A DNA stretch of 64,000 nucleotides from Petrolisthes cinctipes (GCA_033782935.1 JAWQEG010000166.1:3438001-3502000), one strand, 5' to 3'; positions 36,731 to 50,742 are shown, numbered from the stretch's first letter. Notes: generated by a model from the sequence alone, not told the origin. Translations and numbers: made by a program.

Positions 36731-38913
36731 AAACATTCTAGCACTGACTAGACATGTACAGATCGCTTCTGGGACCCAAAATTATCACTTTTTCGGGAGT
36801 TTTGAGGTTGAATTTGAGATATAAACAAGTGCAGAATATGCATACACATGTTGACTTTGGGCACCTAAAATATCGATTTTCAGCATGTTTTTAGCTTGCA
36901 TCTGAGTAGGCATGTACAGATCTCTTCTGGGACCCCAAAATATCAAATTTTCAGGTGTTTGGAGCCTTAATTTGAGATATAAACGGGTACAGAAGATGCA
37001 TGCACATATCGACTTTTGGGCACCTAAAAGATCGATTTTCAGTATGTTTTGGGCCTGTATTTTGAAAATACTCTAACACGGAGTAGGCATGTACAGTTCG
37101 CTTCTGGGACCCCAAAATATTGAATTTTCGGGTGTTTTGGGGCTCAATTTGAAATATCGTCTTTAGACACCTAAAATATCGATTTTTAGCATGTTTTGGG
37201 CCTATATTTTGAAAATATTCTAGCACTGAGTAGGCATGTACAGATCGCTTCTGGGACCCCAAAATATCGAATTTTCGGGTGTTTTGAGCCTGAATTTGAG
37301 ATATAAACTGGTACAGAAGATGCATGCACATATCGACTTTTGGGCACCTAAAATATCGATTTTGAGCATGTTTTAGGTCTGTATCTTGAAAACATTCTAA
37401 CTAGGAGTAGGGATGTACAGATCGCTTCTAGGACCCAAAAATACCGAATTTTCGGGTGTTTTGAGCCTGAATTTGAGATATAAATGGGTACAGAATATGC
37501 ATGCACATATTGACTTTGGGCACCTAAAATATCGATTTTCAGCATGTTTTGGGCCTGTATTTTGAAAATCATCTAACTAGGAGTAGGCTTGTACAGATTG
37601 CTTCTTGTTACCCAAAAATATCGAATTTTCGGGTGTTTTGAGCCTGAATTTGAGATATAAACGGGTACAGATGATGCATGCACATATCGACTTTGGACAC
37701 TTAAAATATCGATTTTTAGCATGTTTTGAGCCTATATTTTGAAAAAATTCTAGCACTGAGTAGGCATGTACAGATCGCTTGTGGGACCCAAAAATATCGA
37801 ATTTTCGGGTGTTTTGAGGTTAAATTTGGGATATAAACGGGTACAGAAGATGCATTTACATATCGACTTTTGGGCACCTAAAAGTTCGATTTTCAGTATG
37901 TCTTAAGCCTGTATTTTGAAAATACTCAAACACAGAGTAGGCATGTACAGTTCGCATCTGGGACCCCAAAATATCGAATTTTCGGGTGTTTTGGGCCTGA
38001 ATTTGAGATATCGACTTTGGGGACCTAAAATATCGATTTTTATCATGTTTTGGGCCTATATTTTGAAAATATTCTAGCACTAAGTAGGCATGTACAGATC
38101 ACTTCTGGGACCCCAAAATATCGAATTTTCGGGTGTTTTGAGGTTGAATTTGGGTAATAAACGTGTGCAGAAGATGAATACACATGTTGACTTTGGTCAC
38201 CTAAAATATCGATTTTCAGCTTGTTTTGGGCCTGTATTTTGAAAATACTCTAACACAGAGTAAGCAAGTACAGATCGCTTCTGGGACTCCAAAATATCGA
38301 ATTTTTGGGTGTTTTTGAGCTTGAATTTGAGATATAAACGGGTACAGAAGATGCATCAACGTTTTGACTTTTGGGCACCTAAAAGATCGATTTTCAGGAT
38401 GTTTTGGGCCTGTATATTGAAAATACTCTAGCACGGAGTAGGCATGTACAGATCGCTTCTGGGACCCCAAAATATCGAATTTTGGGGTGTTTTTGGCCGG
38501 AATTTGATATATCGACTTTGGGCACCTAAAATATCGATTTTTAGCATGTTTTCTGCCTATATTTTGAAAATATTCTAGCACTGAGTAGGCATGTACAGAT
38601 CGCTTCTGGGACCCCAAAATATCGAATTTTCGGGTGTTTTGAGCCTGAATTTGAGATATAAACGGGTACAGAAGATGCATGCACATATTGACTTTGGGCA
38701 CCTAAAATATCGATTTTCAGCATGTTTTGGGCCTGTATTTTGAAAATACTCTAACTAGGAGTAGGCATGTACAGATCGCTTCTGGGACCCAAAAATATCG
38801 AATTTTCGGGTGTTTTGAGCCTGAATTTGAGATATAAGCGGGTACAGAAGATGCATGCACATATCGACTTTGGACACTTAAAATATCGATTTTTAGCATG
38901 TTTTGAGCCTATA

Positions 38914-38925
38914 TTTTTTTTTTTT
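38914..38925 (+). repeat. Poly-T run (12 T) inside a monomer
   Basis: Same altered monomer as at 36,720 but with 12 T. Its neighbours also match at an offset of about 2,195 bp. Confidence 0.9.
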
Positions 38926-39774
38926 AAACATTCTAGCACTGGCTAGACATGTACAGATCGCTTCTGGGACCCAAAATTATCACTTTTTCGGGAGTTTTGA
39001 GGTTGAATTTGAGATATAAACAAGTGCAGAATATGCATACACATGTTGACTTTGGGCACCTAAAATATCGATTTTCAGCATGTTTTTAGCTTGCATCTGA
39101 GTAGGCATGTACAGATCTCTTCTGGGACCCCAAAATATCAAATTTTCAGGTGTTTGGAGCCTTAATTTGAGATATAAACGGGTACAGAAGATGCATGCAC
39201 ATATCGACTTTTGGGCACCTAAAAGATCGATTTTCAGTATGTTTTGGGCCTGTATTTTGAAAATACTCTAACACGGAGTAGGCATGTACAGTTCGCTTCT
39301 GGGACCCCAAAATATTGAATTTTCGGGTGTTTTGGGGCTCAATTTGAAATATCGACTTTAGACACCTAAAATATCGATTTTTAGCATGTTTTGGGCCTAT
39401 ATTTTGAAAATATTCTAGCACTGAGTAGGCATGTACAGATCGCTTCTGGGACCCCAAAATATCGAATTTTCGGGTGTTTTGAGCCTGAATTTGAGATATA
39501 AACGGGTACAGAAGATGCATGCACATATCGACTTTTGGGAACCAAAAATTTCGATTTTGAGCATGTTTTAGGTCTGTGTATCTTGAAAACATTCTAACTA
39601 GGAGTAGGGATGTACAGATCGCTTCTAGGACCCAAAAATACCGAATTTTCGGGTGTTTTGAGCCTGAATTTGAGATATAAATGGGTACAGAATATGCATT
39701 CATATATTGACTTTGGGCAACTAAAATATCGATTTTCAGCATGTTTTGGGCCTGTATTTTGAAAATCATCTAAC

Positions 39775-41656
39775 TAGGAGTAGGCTTGTACAGATCGCTT
39801 CTTGTTACCCAAAAATATCGAATTTTCGGGTGTTTTGAGCCTGAATTTGAGATATAAACGGGTACACATGATGCATGCACATATCGACTTTGGACACTTA
39901 AAATATCGATTTTTAGCATGTTTTGAGCCTATATTTTGAAAAAATTCTAGCACTGAGTAGGCATGTACAGATCGCTTGTGGGACCCAAAAATATCGAATT
40001 TTCGGGTGTTTTGAGGTTAAATTTGGGATATAAACGCGTACAGAAGATGCATTTACATATCGACTTTTGGGCACCTAAAAGTTCGATTTTCAGTATGTTT
40101 TAAGCCTGTATTTTGAAAATACTCTAACACGGAGTAGGCATGTACAGTTCGCATCTGGGACCCCAAAATATCGAATTTTCGGGTGTTTTGGGCCTGAATT
40201 AGAGATATCGACTTTGGGGACCTAAAATATCGATTTTTAGCATGTTTTCGGCCTATATTTTGAAAATATTCTAGCACTGAGTAGGCATGTACAGATCGCT
40301 TCTGGGACCCCAAAATATCGAATTTTCGGGTGTTTTGAGCCTGAATTTGAGATATAAACGGGTATAAAAGATGCATGCATATATCGACTTTTGGGCACCT
40401 AAAATATCGATTTTGAGCATGTTTTGGGTCTGTATCTTGAAAACATTCTAACTAGGAGTAGGGATGTAAAGATCGCTTCTAGGACCCAAAAATACCGAAT
40501 TTTCGGGTGTTTTGAGCCTGAATTTGAGATATAAACGGGTACAGAAGATGCATACACATATTGACTTTGGGCACCTAAAATATCGATTTTCAGCATGTTT
40601 TGGGCCTTTTTTTTGAAAATACTCTAACTAGGAGTAGGCATGTACAGATCGCTTCTGGGACCCAAAAATATCGAATTTTCAGGTGTTTTGAGCCTGAATT
40701 TGAGATATAAACGGGTACAGAAGATGCATACACATATCGACTTTGGACACTTAAAATATCGATTTTTAGCATGTTTTGAGCCTATATTTTGAAAACATTC
40801 TAGCACTGACTAGACATGTACAGATCGCTTTTGGGACCCAAAAATATCGAATTTTCGGGTGTTTTGAGCCTGAATTTGAGATATAAATGGGTACAGATGA
40901 TGCATGCACATATCGACTTTGGACACTTAAAATATCGATTTTTAGCATCTTTTGAGCCTATATTTTGAAAAAATTCTAGCACAGAGTAGGCATGTACAGA
41001 TCACTTCTGGGATCAAAAAATATCGAATTTTCGGGTGTTTTGAGGTTGAATTTGGGTAATAAACGTGTGCAGAAGATGAATACACATGTTGACTTTGGTC
41101 ACCTAAAATATCGATTTTCAGCTTGTTTTGGGCCTGTATTTTGACAATACTCTAACACGGAGTAAGCAAGTACAGATCGCTTCTGGGACCCCAAAATATC
41201 GAATTTTTGGGTGTTTTGAGCTGGAATTTGAGATATAAACGGGTACAGAAGATGCATCAACGTTTTGACTTTTGGGCACATAAAAGATCGATTTTCAGGA
41301 TGTTTTGGGCCTGTATATTGAAAATACTCTAGCACGGAGTAGGCATGTACAGATCGCTTCTGGGACCCCAAAATATCGAATTTTTGGGTTTTTTTGGCCG
41401 GAATATTATATATCGACTTTGGGCACCTAAAATATCGATTTTTAGCATGTTTTCTGCCTATATTTTGAAAATATTCTAGCACTGAGTAGGCATGTACAGA
41501 TCGCTTCTGGGACCCCAAAATATCGAATTTTCGGGTGTTTTGAGCCTGAATTTGAGATATAAACGGGTACAGAAGATGCATGCACATATTGACTTTGGGC
41601 ACCTAAAATATCGATTTTCAGCATGTTTTGGGCCTGTATTTTGAAAATACTCTAAC
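39775..41656 (+). repeat. 1,882-bp tandem duplication, copy a
   Basis: Starts at CTAACTAGGAGTAGGCTTG followed by TTCTTGTTACCC. It matches 41,657-43,538 with only about four differences noticed, including GGGATCAAAAAATA near 41,011 and a TTTTTTT run near 41,390. The length fits eleven monomers of mixed class. Confidence 0.85.
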
Positions 41657-43538
41657 TAGGAGTAGGCTTGTACAGATCGCTTCTTGTTACCCAAAAATAT
41701 CGAATTTTCGGGTGTTTTGAGCCTGAATTTGAGATATAAACGGGTACACATGATGCATGCACATATCGACTTTGGACACTTAAAATATCGATTTTTAGCA
41801 TGTTTTGAGCCTATATTTTGAAAAAATTCTAGCACTGAGTAGGCATGTACAGATCGCTTGTGGGACCCAAAAATATCGAATTTTCGGGTGTTTTGAGGTT
41901 AAATTTGGGATATAAACGCGTACAGAAGATGCATTTACATATCGACTTTTGGGCACCTAAAAGTTCGATTTTCAGTATGTTTTAAGCCTGTATTTTGAAA
42001 ATACTCTAACACGGAGTAGGCATGTACAGTTCGCATCTGGGACCCCAAAATATCGAATTTTCGGGTGTTTTGGGCCTGAATTAGAGATATCGACTTTGGG
42101 GACCTAAAATATCGATTTTTAGCATGTTTTCGGCCTATATTTTGAAAATATTCTAGCACTGAGTAGGCATGTACAGATCGCTTCTGGGACCCCAAAATAT
42201 CGAATTTTCGGGTGTTTTGAGCCTGAATTTGAGATATAAACGGGTATAAAAGATGCATGCATATATCGACTTTTGGGCACCTAAAATATCGATTTTGAGC
42301 ATGTTTTGGGTCTGTATCTTGAAAACATTCTAACTAGGAGTAGGGATGTAAAGATCGCTTCTAGGACCCAAAAATACCGAATTTTCGGGTGTTTTGAGCC
42401 TGAATTTGAGATATAAACGGGTACAGAAGATGCATACACATATTGACTTTGGGCACCTAAAATATCGATTTTCAGCATGTTTTGGGCCTTTTTTTTGAAA
42501 ATACTCTAACTAGGAGTAGGCATGTACAGATCGCTTCTGGGACCCAAAAATATCGAATTTTCAGGTGTTTTGAGCCTGAATTTGAGATATAAACGGGTAC
42601 AGAAGATGCATACACATATCGACTTTGGACACTTAAAATATCGATTTTTAGCATGTTTTGAGCCTATATTTTGAAAACATTCTAGCACTGACTAGACATG
42701 TACAGATCGCTTTTGGGACCCAAAAATATCGAATTTTCGGGTGTTTTGAGCCTGAATTTGAGATATAAATGGGTACAGATGATGCATGCACATATCGACT
42801 TTGGACACTTAAAATATCGATTTTTAGCATCTTTTGAGCCTATATTTTGAAAAAATTCTAGCACAGAGTAGGCATGTACAGATCACTTCTGGGATCCAAA
42901 AATATCGAATTTTCGGGTGTTTTGAGGTTGAATTTGGGTAATAAACGTGTGCAGAAGATGAATACACATGTTGACTTTGGTCACCTAAAATATCGATTTT
43001 CAGCTTGTTTTGGGCCTGTATTTTGACAATACTCTAACACGGAGTAAGCAAGTACAGATCGCTTCTGGGACCCCAAAATATCGAATTTTTGGGTGTTTTG
43101 AGCTGGAATTTGAGATATAAACGGGTACAGAAGATGCATCAACGTTTTGACTTTTGGGCACATAAAAGATCGATTTTCAGGATGTTTTGGGCCTGTATAT
43201 TGAAAATACTCTAGCACGGAGTAGGCATGTACAGATCGCTTCTGGGACCCCAAAATATCGAATTTTTGGGTGTTTTTGGCCGGAATATTATATATCGACT
43301 TTGGGCACCTAAAATATCGATTTTTAGCATGTTTTCTGCCTATATTTTGAAAATATTCTAGCACTGAGTAGGCATGTACAGATCGTTTCTGGGACCCCAA
43401 AATATCGAATTTTCGGGTGTTTTGAGCCTGAATTTGAGATATAAACGGGTACAGAAGATGCATGCACATATTGACTTTGGGCACCTAAAATATCGATTTT
43501 CAGCATGTTTTGGGCCTGTATTTTGAAAATACTCTAAC
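41657..43538 (+). repeat. 1,882-bp tandem duplication, copy b
   Basis: Second copy. It starts where GAAAATACTCTAACTAGGAG is followed by TAGGCTTG with TTCTTGTTACCC, a hybrid of the 36.5-kb and 39.8-kb contexts that marks the crossover. It ends near 43,548, where GTAGGCATG replaces GTAGGCTTG. A private GATCGTTTC occurs near 43,385. Confidence 0.85.
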
Positions 43539-43696
43539 TAGGAGTAGGCATGTACAGATCGCTTCTGGGACCCAAAAATATCGAATTTTCGGGTGTTTTG
43601 AGCCTGAATTTGAGATATAAGCGGGTACGGAAGATGCATGCACATATCGACTTTGGACACTTAAAATATCGATTTTTAGCATGTTTTGAGCCTATA

Positions 43697-43708
43697 TTTT
43701 TTTTTTTT
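43697..43708 (+). repeat. Poly-T run (12 T) inside a monomer
   Basis: Copy of the altered monomer within the second, expanded member of the 5,095-bp duplication. Confidence 0.9.
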
Positions 43709-45060
43709 AAACATTCTAGCACTGACTAGACATGTACAGATCGCTTCTGGGACCCAAAATTATCACTTTTTCGGGAGTTTTGAGGTTGAATTTGAGATAT
43801 AAACAGGTGCAGAATATGCATACACATGTTGACTTTGGGCACCTAAAATATCGATTTTCAGCATGTTTTTAGCTTGCATCTGAGTAGGCATGTACAGATC
43901 TCTTCTGGGACCCCAAAATATCAAATTTTCAGGTGTTTGGAGCCTTAATTTGAGATATAAACGGGTACAGAAGATGCATGCACATATCGACTTTTGGGCA
44001 CCTAAAAGATCGATTTTCAGTATGTTTTGGGCCTGTATTTTGAAAATACTCTAACACGGAGTAGGCATGTACAGTTCGCTTCTGGGACCCCAAAATATTG
44101 AATTTTCGGGTGTTTTGGGGCTCAATTTGAAATATCGACTTTAGACACCTAAAATATCGATTTTTAGCATGTTTTGGGCCTATATTTTGAAAATATTCTA
44201 GCACTGAGTAGGCATGTACAGATCGCTTCTGGGACCCTAAAATATCGAATTTTCGGGTGTTTTGAGCCTGAATTTGAGATATAAACGGGTACAGAAGATG
44301 CATGCACATATCGACTTTTGGGCACCTAAAATATCGATTTTGAGCATGTTTTAGGTCTGTATCTTGAAAACATTCTAACTAGGAGTAGGGATGTACAGAT
44401 CGCTTCTAGGACCCAAAAATACCGAATTTTCGGGTGTTTTGAGCCTGAATTTGAGATATAAATGGGTACAGAATATGCATGCACATATTGACTTTGGGCA
44501 CCTAAAATATCGTTTTTCAGCATGTTTTGGGCCTGTATTTTGAAAATCATCTAACTAGGAGTAGGCTTGTACAGATTGCTTCTTGTTACCCAAAAATATC
44601 GAATTTTCGGGTGTTTTGAGCCTGAATTTGAGATATAAACGGGTACAGATGATGCATGCACATATCGACTTTGGACACTTAAAATATCGATTTTTAGCAT
44701 GTTTTGAGCCTATATTTTGAAAAAATTCTAGCACTGAGTAGGCATGTACAGATCGCTTGTGGGACCCAAAAATATCGAATTTTCGGGTGTTTTGAGGTTA
44801 AATTTGGGATATAAACGGGTACAGAAGATGCATTTACATATCGACTTTTGGGCACCTAAAAGTTCGATTTTCAGTATGTTTTAAGCCTGTATTTTGAAAA
44901 TACTCAAACACAGAGTAGGCATGTACAGTTCGCATCTGGGACCCCAAAATATCGAATTTTCGGGTGTTTTGGGCCTGAATTTGAGATATCGACTTTGGGG
45001 ACCTAAAATATCGATTTTTAGCATGTTTTGGGCCTATATTTTGAAAATATTCTAGCACTG

Positions 45061-48000
45061 AGTAGGCATGTACAGATCGCTTGTGGGACCCAAAAATATC
45101 GAATTTTCGGGTGTTTTGAGGTTAAATTTGGGATATAAACGGGTACAGAAGATGCATGCACATATCGACTTTTGGGCACCTAAAATATCGATTTTGAGCA
45201 TGTTTTGGGTCTGTATCTTGAAAACATTCTAACTAGGAGTAGGGATGTACAGATCGCTTCTAGGACCCAAAAATACCGAATTTTCGGGTGTTTTGAGCCT
45301 GAATTTGAGATATAAACGGGTACAGAAGATGCATACACATATTGACTTTGGGCACCTAAAATATCGATTTTCAGCATGTTTTGGGCCTGTATTTTGAAAA
45401 TACTCTAACTAGGAGTAGGCATGTACAGATCGCTTCTGGGACCCAAAAATATCGAATTTTCGGGTGTTTTGGGCCTGAATTTGAGATATCGACTTTGGGG
45501 ACCTAAAATATCGATTTTTAGCATGTTTTGGGCCTATATTTTGAAAATATTCTAGCACTAAGTAGGCATGTACAGATCACTTCTGGGACCCCAAAATATC
45601 GAATTTTCGGGTGTTTTGAGCCTGAATTTGAGATATAAACGGGTATAGAAGATGCATGCATATATCGACTTTTGGGCATCTAAAATATCGATTTTGAGCA
45701 TGTTTTGGGTCTGTATCTTGAAAACATTCTAACTAGGAGTAGGGATGTACAGATCGCTTCTAGGACCCAAAAATACCGAATTTTCGGGTGTTTTTAGCCT
45801 GAATTTGAGATATAAACGGGTACAGAAGATGCATACACATATTGACTTTGGGCACCTAAAATATCGATTTTCAGCATGTTTTTAGCTTGCATTTGAGTAG
45901 GCATGTACAGATCTCTTCTGGGACCCCAAAATATCAAATTTTCAGGTGTTTGGAGCCTTAATTTGAGATATAAACGGGTACAGAAGATGCATGCACATAT
46001 CGACTTTTGGGCACCTAAAAGATCGATTTTCAGTATGTTTTGGGCCTGTATTTTGAAAATACTCTAACACGGAGTAGGCATGTACAGTTCGCTTCTGGGA
46101 CCCCAAAATATTGAATTTTCGGGTGTTTTGGGGCTCAATTTGAAATATCGACTTTAGACACCTAAAATATCGATTTTTAGCATTTTTGGGCCTATATTTT
46201 GAAAATATTCTAGCACTGAGTAGGCATGTACAGATCGCTTCTGGGACCCCAAAATATCGAATTTTCGGGTGTTTTGAGCCTGAATTTGAGATATAAACGG
46301 GTACAGAAGATGCATGCACATATCGACTTTTGGGCACCTAAAATATCGATTTTGAGCATGTTTTTGGGTCTGTATCTTGAAAACATTCTAACTAGGAGTA
46401 GGGATGTACAGATCGCTTCTAGGACCCAAAAATACCGAATTTTCGGGTGTTTTGAGCCTGAATTTGAGATATAAACGGGTACAGAAGATGCATACACATA
46501 TTGACTTTGGGCACCTAAAATATCGATTTTCAGCATGTTTTGGGCCTGTATTTTGAAAATACTCTAACTAGGAGTAGGCATGTACAGATCGCTTCTGGGA
46601 CCCAAAAATATCGAATTTTCGGGTGTTTTGAGCCTGAATTTGAGATATAAACGGGTACAGAAGATGCATACACATATCGACTTTGGACACTTAAAATATC
46701 GATTTTTAGCATGTTTTGAGCCTATATTTTGAAAACATTCTATCACTGACTAGACATGTACAGATCGCTCTTGGGACCCAAAAATATCGATTTTTCGGGT
46801 GTTTTGAGCCTGAATTTGAGATATAAACGGGTACAGATGATGCATGCACATATCGACTTTGGACACTTAAAATATCGATTTTTAGCATCTTTTGAGCCTA
46901 TATTTTGAAAAAATTCTAGCACTGAGTAGGCATGTACAGATCGCTTCTGGGACCCCAAAATATCGAATTTTCGGGTGTTTTGAGGTTGAATTTGGGTTTT
47001 AAACGGGTACAGAAGATGAATACACATGTTGACTTTGGTCACCTAAAATATCGATTTTCAGCTTGTTTTGGGCCTGTATTTTGAAAATACTCTAACACGG
47101 AGTAAGCAAGTACAGATCGCTTCTGGGACCCCAAAATATCGAATTTTCGGGTTTTTTGAGCCTGAATTTGAGATATAAACGGGTACAGAAGATGCATCAA
47201 CATTTTGACTTTTGGGCACCTAAAAGATCGATTTTCAGTATGTTTTGGGCCTGTATATTGAAAATACTCTAACACGGAGTAGGCATGTACAGATCACTTC
47301 TGGGACCCCAAAATATCGAATTTTTGGGTGTTTTTGGCCGGAATTTGAGATATCGACTTTGGGCACCTAAAATATCGATTTTTAGCATGTTTTCGGCCTA
47401 TATTTTGAAAATATTCTAGCACTGAGTAGACATGTACAGATCGCTTCTGGGACCCCTAAATATCGAATTTTCGGGAATTTTGAGCCTGAATTTAAGATAT
47501 AAACGGGTACAGAAGATGCATGCACATATCGACTTTTGGGCACCTAAAAAATCGATTTTGAGCATGTTTTGGGTCTGTATCTTGAAAACATTCTAACTAG
47601 GAGTAGGTATGTACAGATCGCTTCTAGGACCCAAAAATACCGAATTTTCGGGTGTTTTGAGCCTGAATTTGAGATATAAACGGGTACAGAAGATGCATGC
47701 ACATATCGACTTTGGGAACCTAAAATATCGACTTTCAGCATGTTTTGGGCCTGTATTTTGAAAATACTCTAACTAGGAGTAGGCATGTACAGATCGCTTC
47801 TGGGACCCAAAAATATCGAATTTTCGGGTGTTTTGAGGTTGAATTTGAGATATAAACGGGTACAGAAGATGCATACACATATCGACTTTGGACACTTAAA
47901 ATATCGATTTTAAGCATGTTTTGAGCCTATATTTTGAAAACATTCTAGCAATGACTAGACATGTACAGATCGCTTTTGGTACCCAAAAATATCGAATTTT

Positions 48001-48175
48001 CGGGTGTTTTGAGCCTGCATTTGAGATATAAACGGGTACAGATGATGCATGCACATATCGACTTTGGACACTTAAAATATCGATTTTTAGCATCTTTTGA
48101 GTCTATATTTTGAAAAATTCTAGCACTGAGTAGGCATGTACAGATCGCTTCTGGGATCCAAAAATATCGAATTTT
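45061..48175 (+). repeat. Mosaic satellite segment between two duplicated blocks
   Basis: Monomers here resemble both neighbours. About 45.9-46.3 kb is like 43.9-44.3 kb, while 46.5-47.3 kb follows the order seen at 15.1-16 kb and 19.9-20.7 kb. No long near-identical partner was found in the window. A short private change is GGTCTGTATC after GCATGTTTTT near 46,360. Only satellite is present. Confidence 0.7.
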
Positions 48176-48958
48176 CGGGTGTTTTGAGGTTGAATTTGGG
48201 TTATAAACGGGTGCAGAAGATGAATACACATGTTGACTTTGGTCACCTAAAATATCGATTTTCAGCTTGTTTTGGGCCTGTATTTTGAAAATACTCTAAC
48301 ACGGAGTAAGCAAGTACAGATCGCTTCTGGGACCCCAAAATATCGAATTTTTGGGTGTTTTGAGCTTGAATTTGAGATATAAACGGGTACAGAAGATGCA
48401 TCAACGTTTTGACTTTTGGGCACCTAAAAGATCGATTTTCAGTATGTTTTGGGCCTGTATATTGAAAATACTCTAGCACGGAGTAGGCATGTACAGATCG
48501 CTTCTGGGACCCCAAAATATCGAATTTTTGGGTGTTTTTGCCCGGAATTTGATATATCGACTTTAGGCACCTAAAATATCGATTTTTAGCATGTTTTCGG
48601 CCTATATTTTGAAAATATTCTAGCACTGAGTAGGCATCTACAGATCGCTTCTGGGACCCCAAAATATCGAATTTTCGGGTGTTTTGAGCCTGAATTTGAG
48701 ATATAAACGGGTACAGAAGATGTATGCACATATTGACTTTGGGCACCTAAAATATCGATTTTCAGCATGTTTTGGGCCTGTATTTTGAAAATACTCTAAC
48801 TTGGAGTAGGCATGTACAGATCGCTTCTGGGACCCAAAAATATCGAATTTTTGGGTGTTTTGAGCCTGAATTTGAGATATAAGCGGGTACAGAAGATGCA
48901 TGCACATATCGACTTTGGACACTTAAAATATCGATTTTTAGCATGTTTTGAGCCTATA

Positions 48959-48970
48959 TTTTTTTTTTTT
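48959..48970 (+). repeat. Poly-T run (12 T) inside a monomer
   Basis: Copy of the altered monomer in the first member of the 48-58 kb duplication. It links that block by descent to the 36-44 kb block. Confidence 0.9.
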
Positions 48971-50584
48971 AAACATTCTAGCACTGACTAGACATGTACA
49001 GATTGCTTCTGGGACCCAAAATTATCACTTTTTCGGGAGTTTTGAGGTTGAATTTGAGATATAAACAAGTGCAGAAGATGCATACACATGTTGACTTTGG
49101 GCACCTAAAATATCGATTTTCAGCATGTTTTTAGCTTTCATTTGAGTAGGCATGTACAGATCTCTTCTGGGACCCCAAAATATCAAATTTTCAAGTGTTT
49201 GGAGCCTTAATTTGAGATATAAACGGGTACAGAAGATGCATGCACATATCGACTTTTGGGCACCTAAAAGATCGATTTTCAGTATGTTTTGGGCCTGTAT
49301 TTTGAAAATACTCTAACACGGAGTAAGCATGTACAGTTCGCTTCTGGGACCCCAAAATATTGAGTTTTCGGGTGTTTTGGGGCTCAATTTGAAATATCGA
49401 CTTTAGACACCTAAAATATCGATTTTTAGCATGTTTTGGGCCTATATTTTGAAAATATTCTAGCACTGAGTAGGCATGTACAGATCGCTTCTGGGACCCC
49501 AAAATATCGAATTTTCGGGTGTTTTGAGCCTTAATTTGAGATATAAACGGGTACAGAAGATGCATGCACATATCGACTTTTGGGCACCTAAATTTCGATT
49601 TTGAGCATGTTTTAGGTCTGTATCTTGAAAACATTCTAACTAGGAGTAGGGATGTACAGATCGCTTCTAGGACCAAAAAATACCGAATTTTCGGGTGTTT
49701 TGAGCCTGAATTTGAGATATAAATGGGTACAGAATATGCATGCACATATTGACTTTGGGCACCTAAAATATCGATTTTCAGCATGTTTTGGGCCTGTATT
49801 TTGAAAATCATCTAACTAGGAGTAGGCTTGTACAGATCGCTTCTGGGACCCAAAAATATCGAATTTTCGGGTGTTTTGAGCCTGAATTTGAGATATAAAC
49901 GGGTACAGATGATGCATGCACATATGGACTTTGGACACTTAAAATATCGATTTTTAGCATGTTTTGAGCCTATATTTTGAAAAAATTCTAGCACTGAGTA
50001 GGCATGTACAGATCGCTTGTGGGACCCAAAAATATCGACTTTTCGGGTTTTTTGAGGTTAAATTTGGGATATAAACGGGTACAGAAGATGCATTTACATA
50101 TCGACTTTTGGGCACCTAAAATATCGATTTTTAGCATCTTTTGAGCCTATATTTTGAAAAAATTCTAGCACTGAGTAGGCATGTACAGATCGCTTCTGGG
50201 ACCAAAAAATATTGAATTTTCGGGTGTTTTGAGGTTGAATTTGGGTTATAAACGGGTACAGAAGATGCATGCACATATTGACTTTGGGCACCTAAAATAT
50301 CGATTTTCAGCATGTTTTGGGCCTGTATTTTGAAAATACTCTAACTAGGAGTAGGCATGTACAGATCGCTTCTGGGACCCAAAAATATCGAATTTTCGGG
50401 TGTTTTGAGCCTGAATTTGAGATATAAGCGGGTACAGAAGATGCATGCACATATCGACTTTGGACATTTAAAATATCGATTTTTAGCATGTTTTGAGCCT
50501 ATATTTTGAAAACATTCTAGCACTGACTAGGCATGTACAGATCGCTTCTGGGACCTAAAATTATCAATTTTTCGGGTGTTTTGA

Positions 50585-50742
50585 GGTTGAATTTGAGATA
50601 TAAACAAGTGCAGATGATGCATACACATGTTGACTTTGGGCACCTAAAATATCGATTTTCAGCATGTTTTGGGCCTGCATCTGAGTAGGCATGTACAGAT
50701 CTCTTCTGGGACTCCCAAATATCAAATTTTCGGGTGTTTGGA
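50585..50742 (+). repeat. Exemplar of the 158-bp monomer class
   Basis: The interval between successive anchors is 158 bp. The 18-bp loss lies in half 2: GGGCCTGCATCTGAGTAGG replaces the usual 37-bp segment that contains TATTTTGAAAATATTCTAGCA. The dyad element is therefore missing from this class. Other members seen by eye are near 1,813, 3,389, 4,550, 5,624, 6,627, 9,100, 11,249, 36,896, 39,092, 43,874, 45,887, 49,137, 53,896, 55,613, 59,645, 60,303 and 62,647. Shared flanking changes suggest one founding deletion spread by array turnover. Confidence 0.88.

Larger units (their letters stand above)
34340..39430 (+). repeat. About 5,095-bp tandem duplication, copy 1
   Basis: From about 34,340 to 36,570 this block matches about 39,430-41,665 at an offset of 5,095 (5,093 before an extra GT near 39,576). 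From 36,570 to 38,082 it matches 43,548-45,060 at an offset of about 6,977, which is 5,095 + 1,882. Marks include ATAAATGGGTACAGAATATG, TTCTTGTTACCC, GAGGTTAAATTTGGG and an 8-T run. Inside the unit, 36.3-37.3 kb and 38.5-39.5 kb are also copies of each other at about 2,195 bp. The exact left border is uncertain because it lies in shared sequence between 34,324 and 34,440. Confidence 0.8.
39431..45060 (+). repeat. About 5,095-bp tandem duplication, copy 2, expanded
   Basis: Second copy of the 34.3-39.4 kb unit. It contains an extra 1,882-bp tandem duplication between about 39,775 and 43,538 and matches the first copy again to about 45,060, where GCACTGAGTAGG replaces GCACTAAGTAGG. The tail of the first unit (about 38.1-39.4 kb) is not repeated in order, so the second copy is incomplete at the right. 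Confidence 0.8.

Noticed and set aside
39570..39585. Extra GT in GGTCTGTGTATCTTG as a possible functional variant
   Set aside because: A two-base slippage of GT in one unit; it is useful only as a marker explaining the 5,093 against 5,095 bp offset.
39146..39769. Antisense open frame of 207 codons, the longest in the window
   Set aside because: It is made of repeated satellite units. 147-bp and 177-bp units are multiples of three and keep the frame, while 176-bp units break it, which explains the length pattern of all such frames. There is no domain and no conservation beyond the repeat itself.
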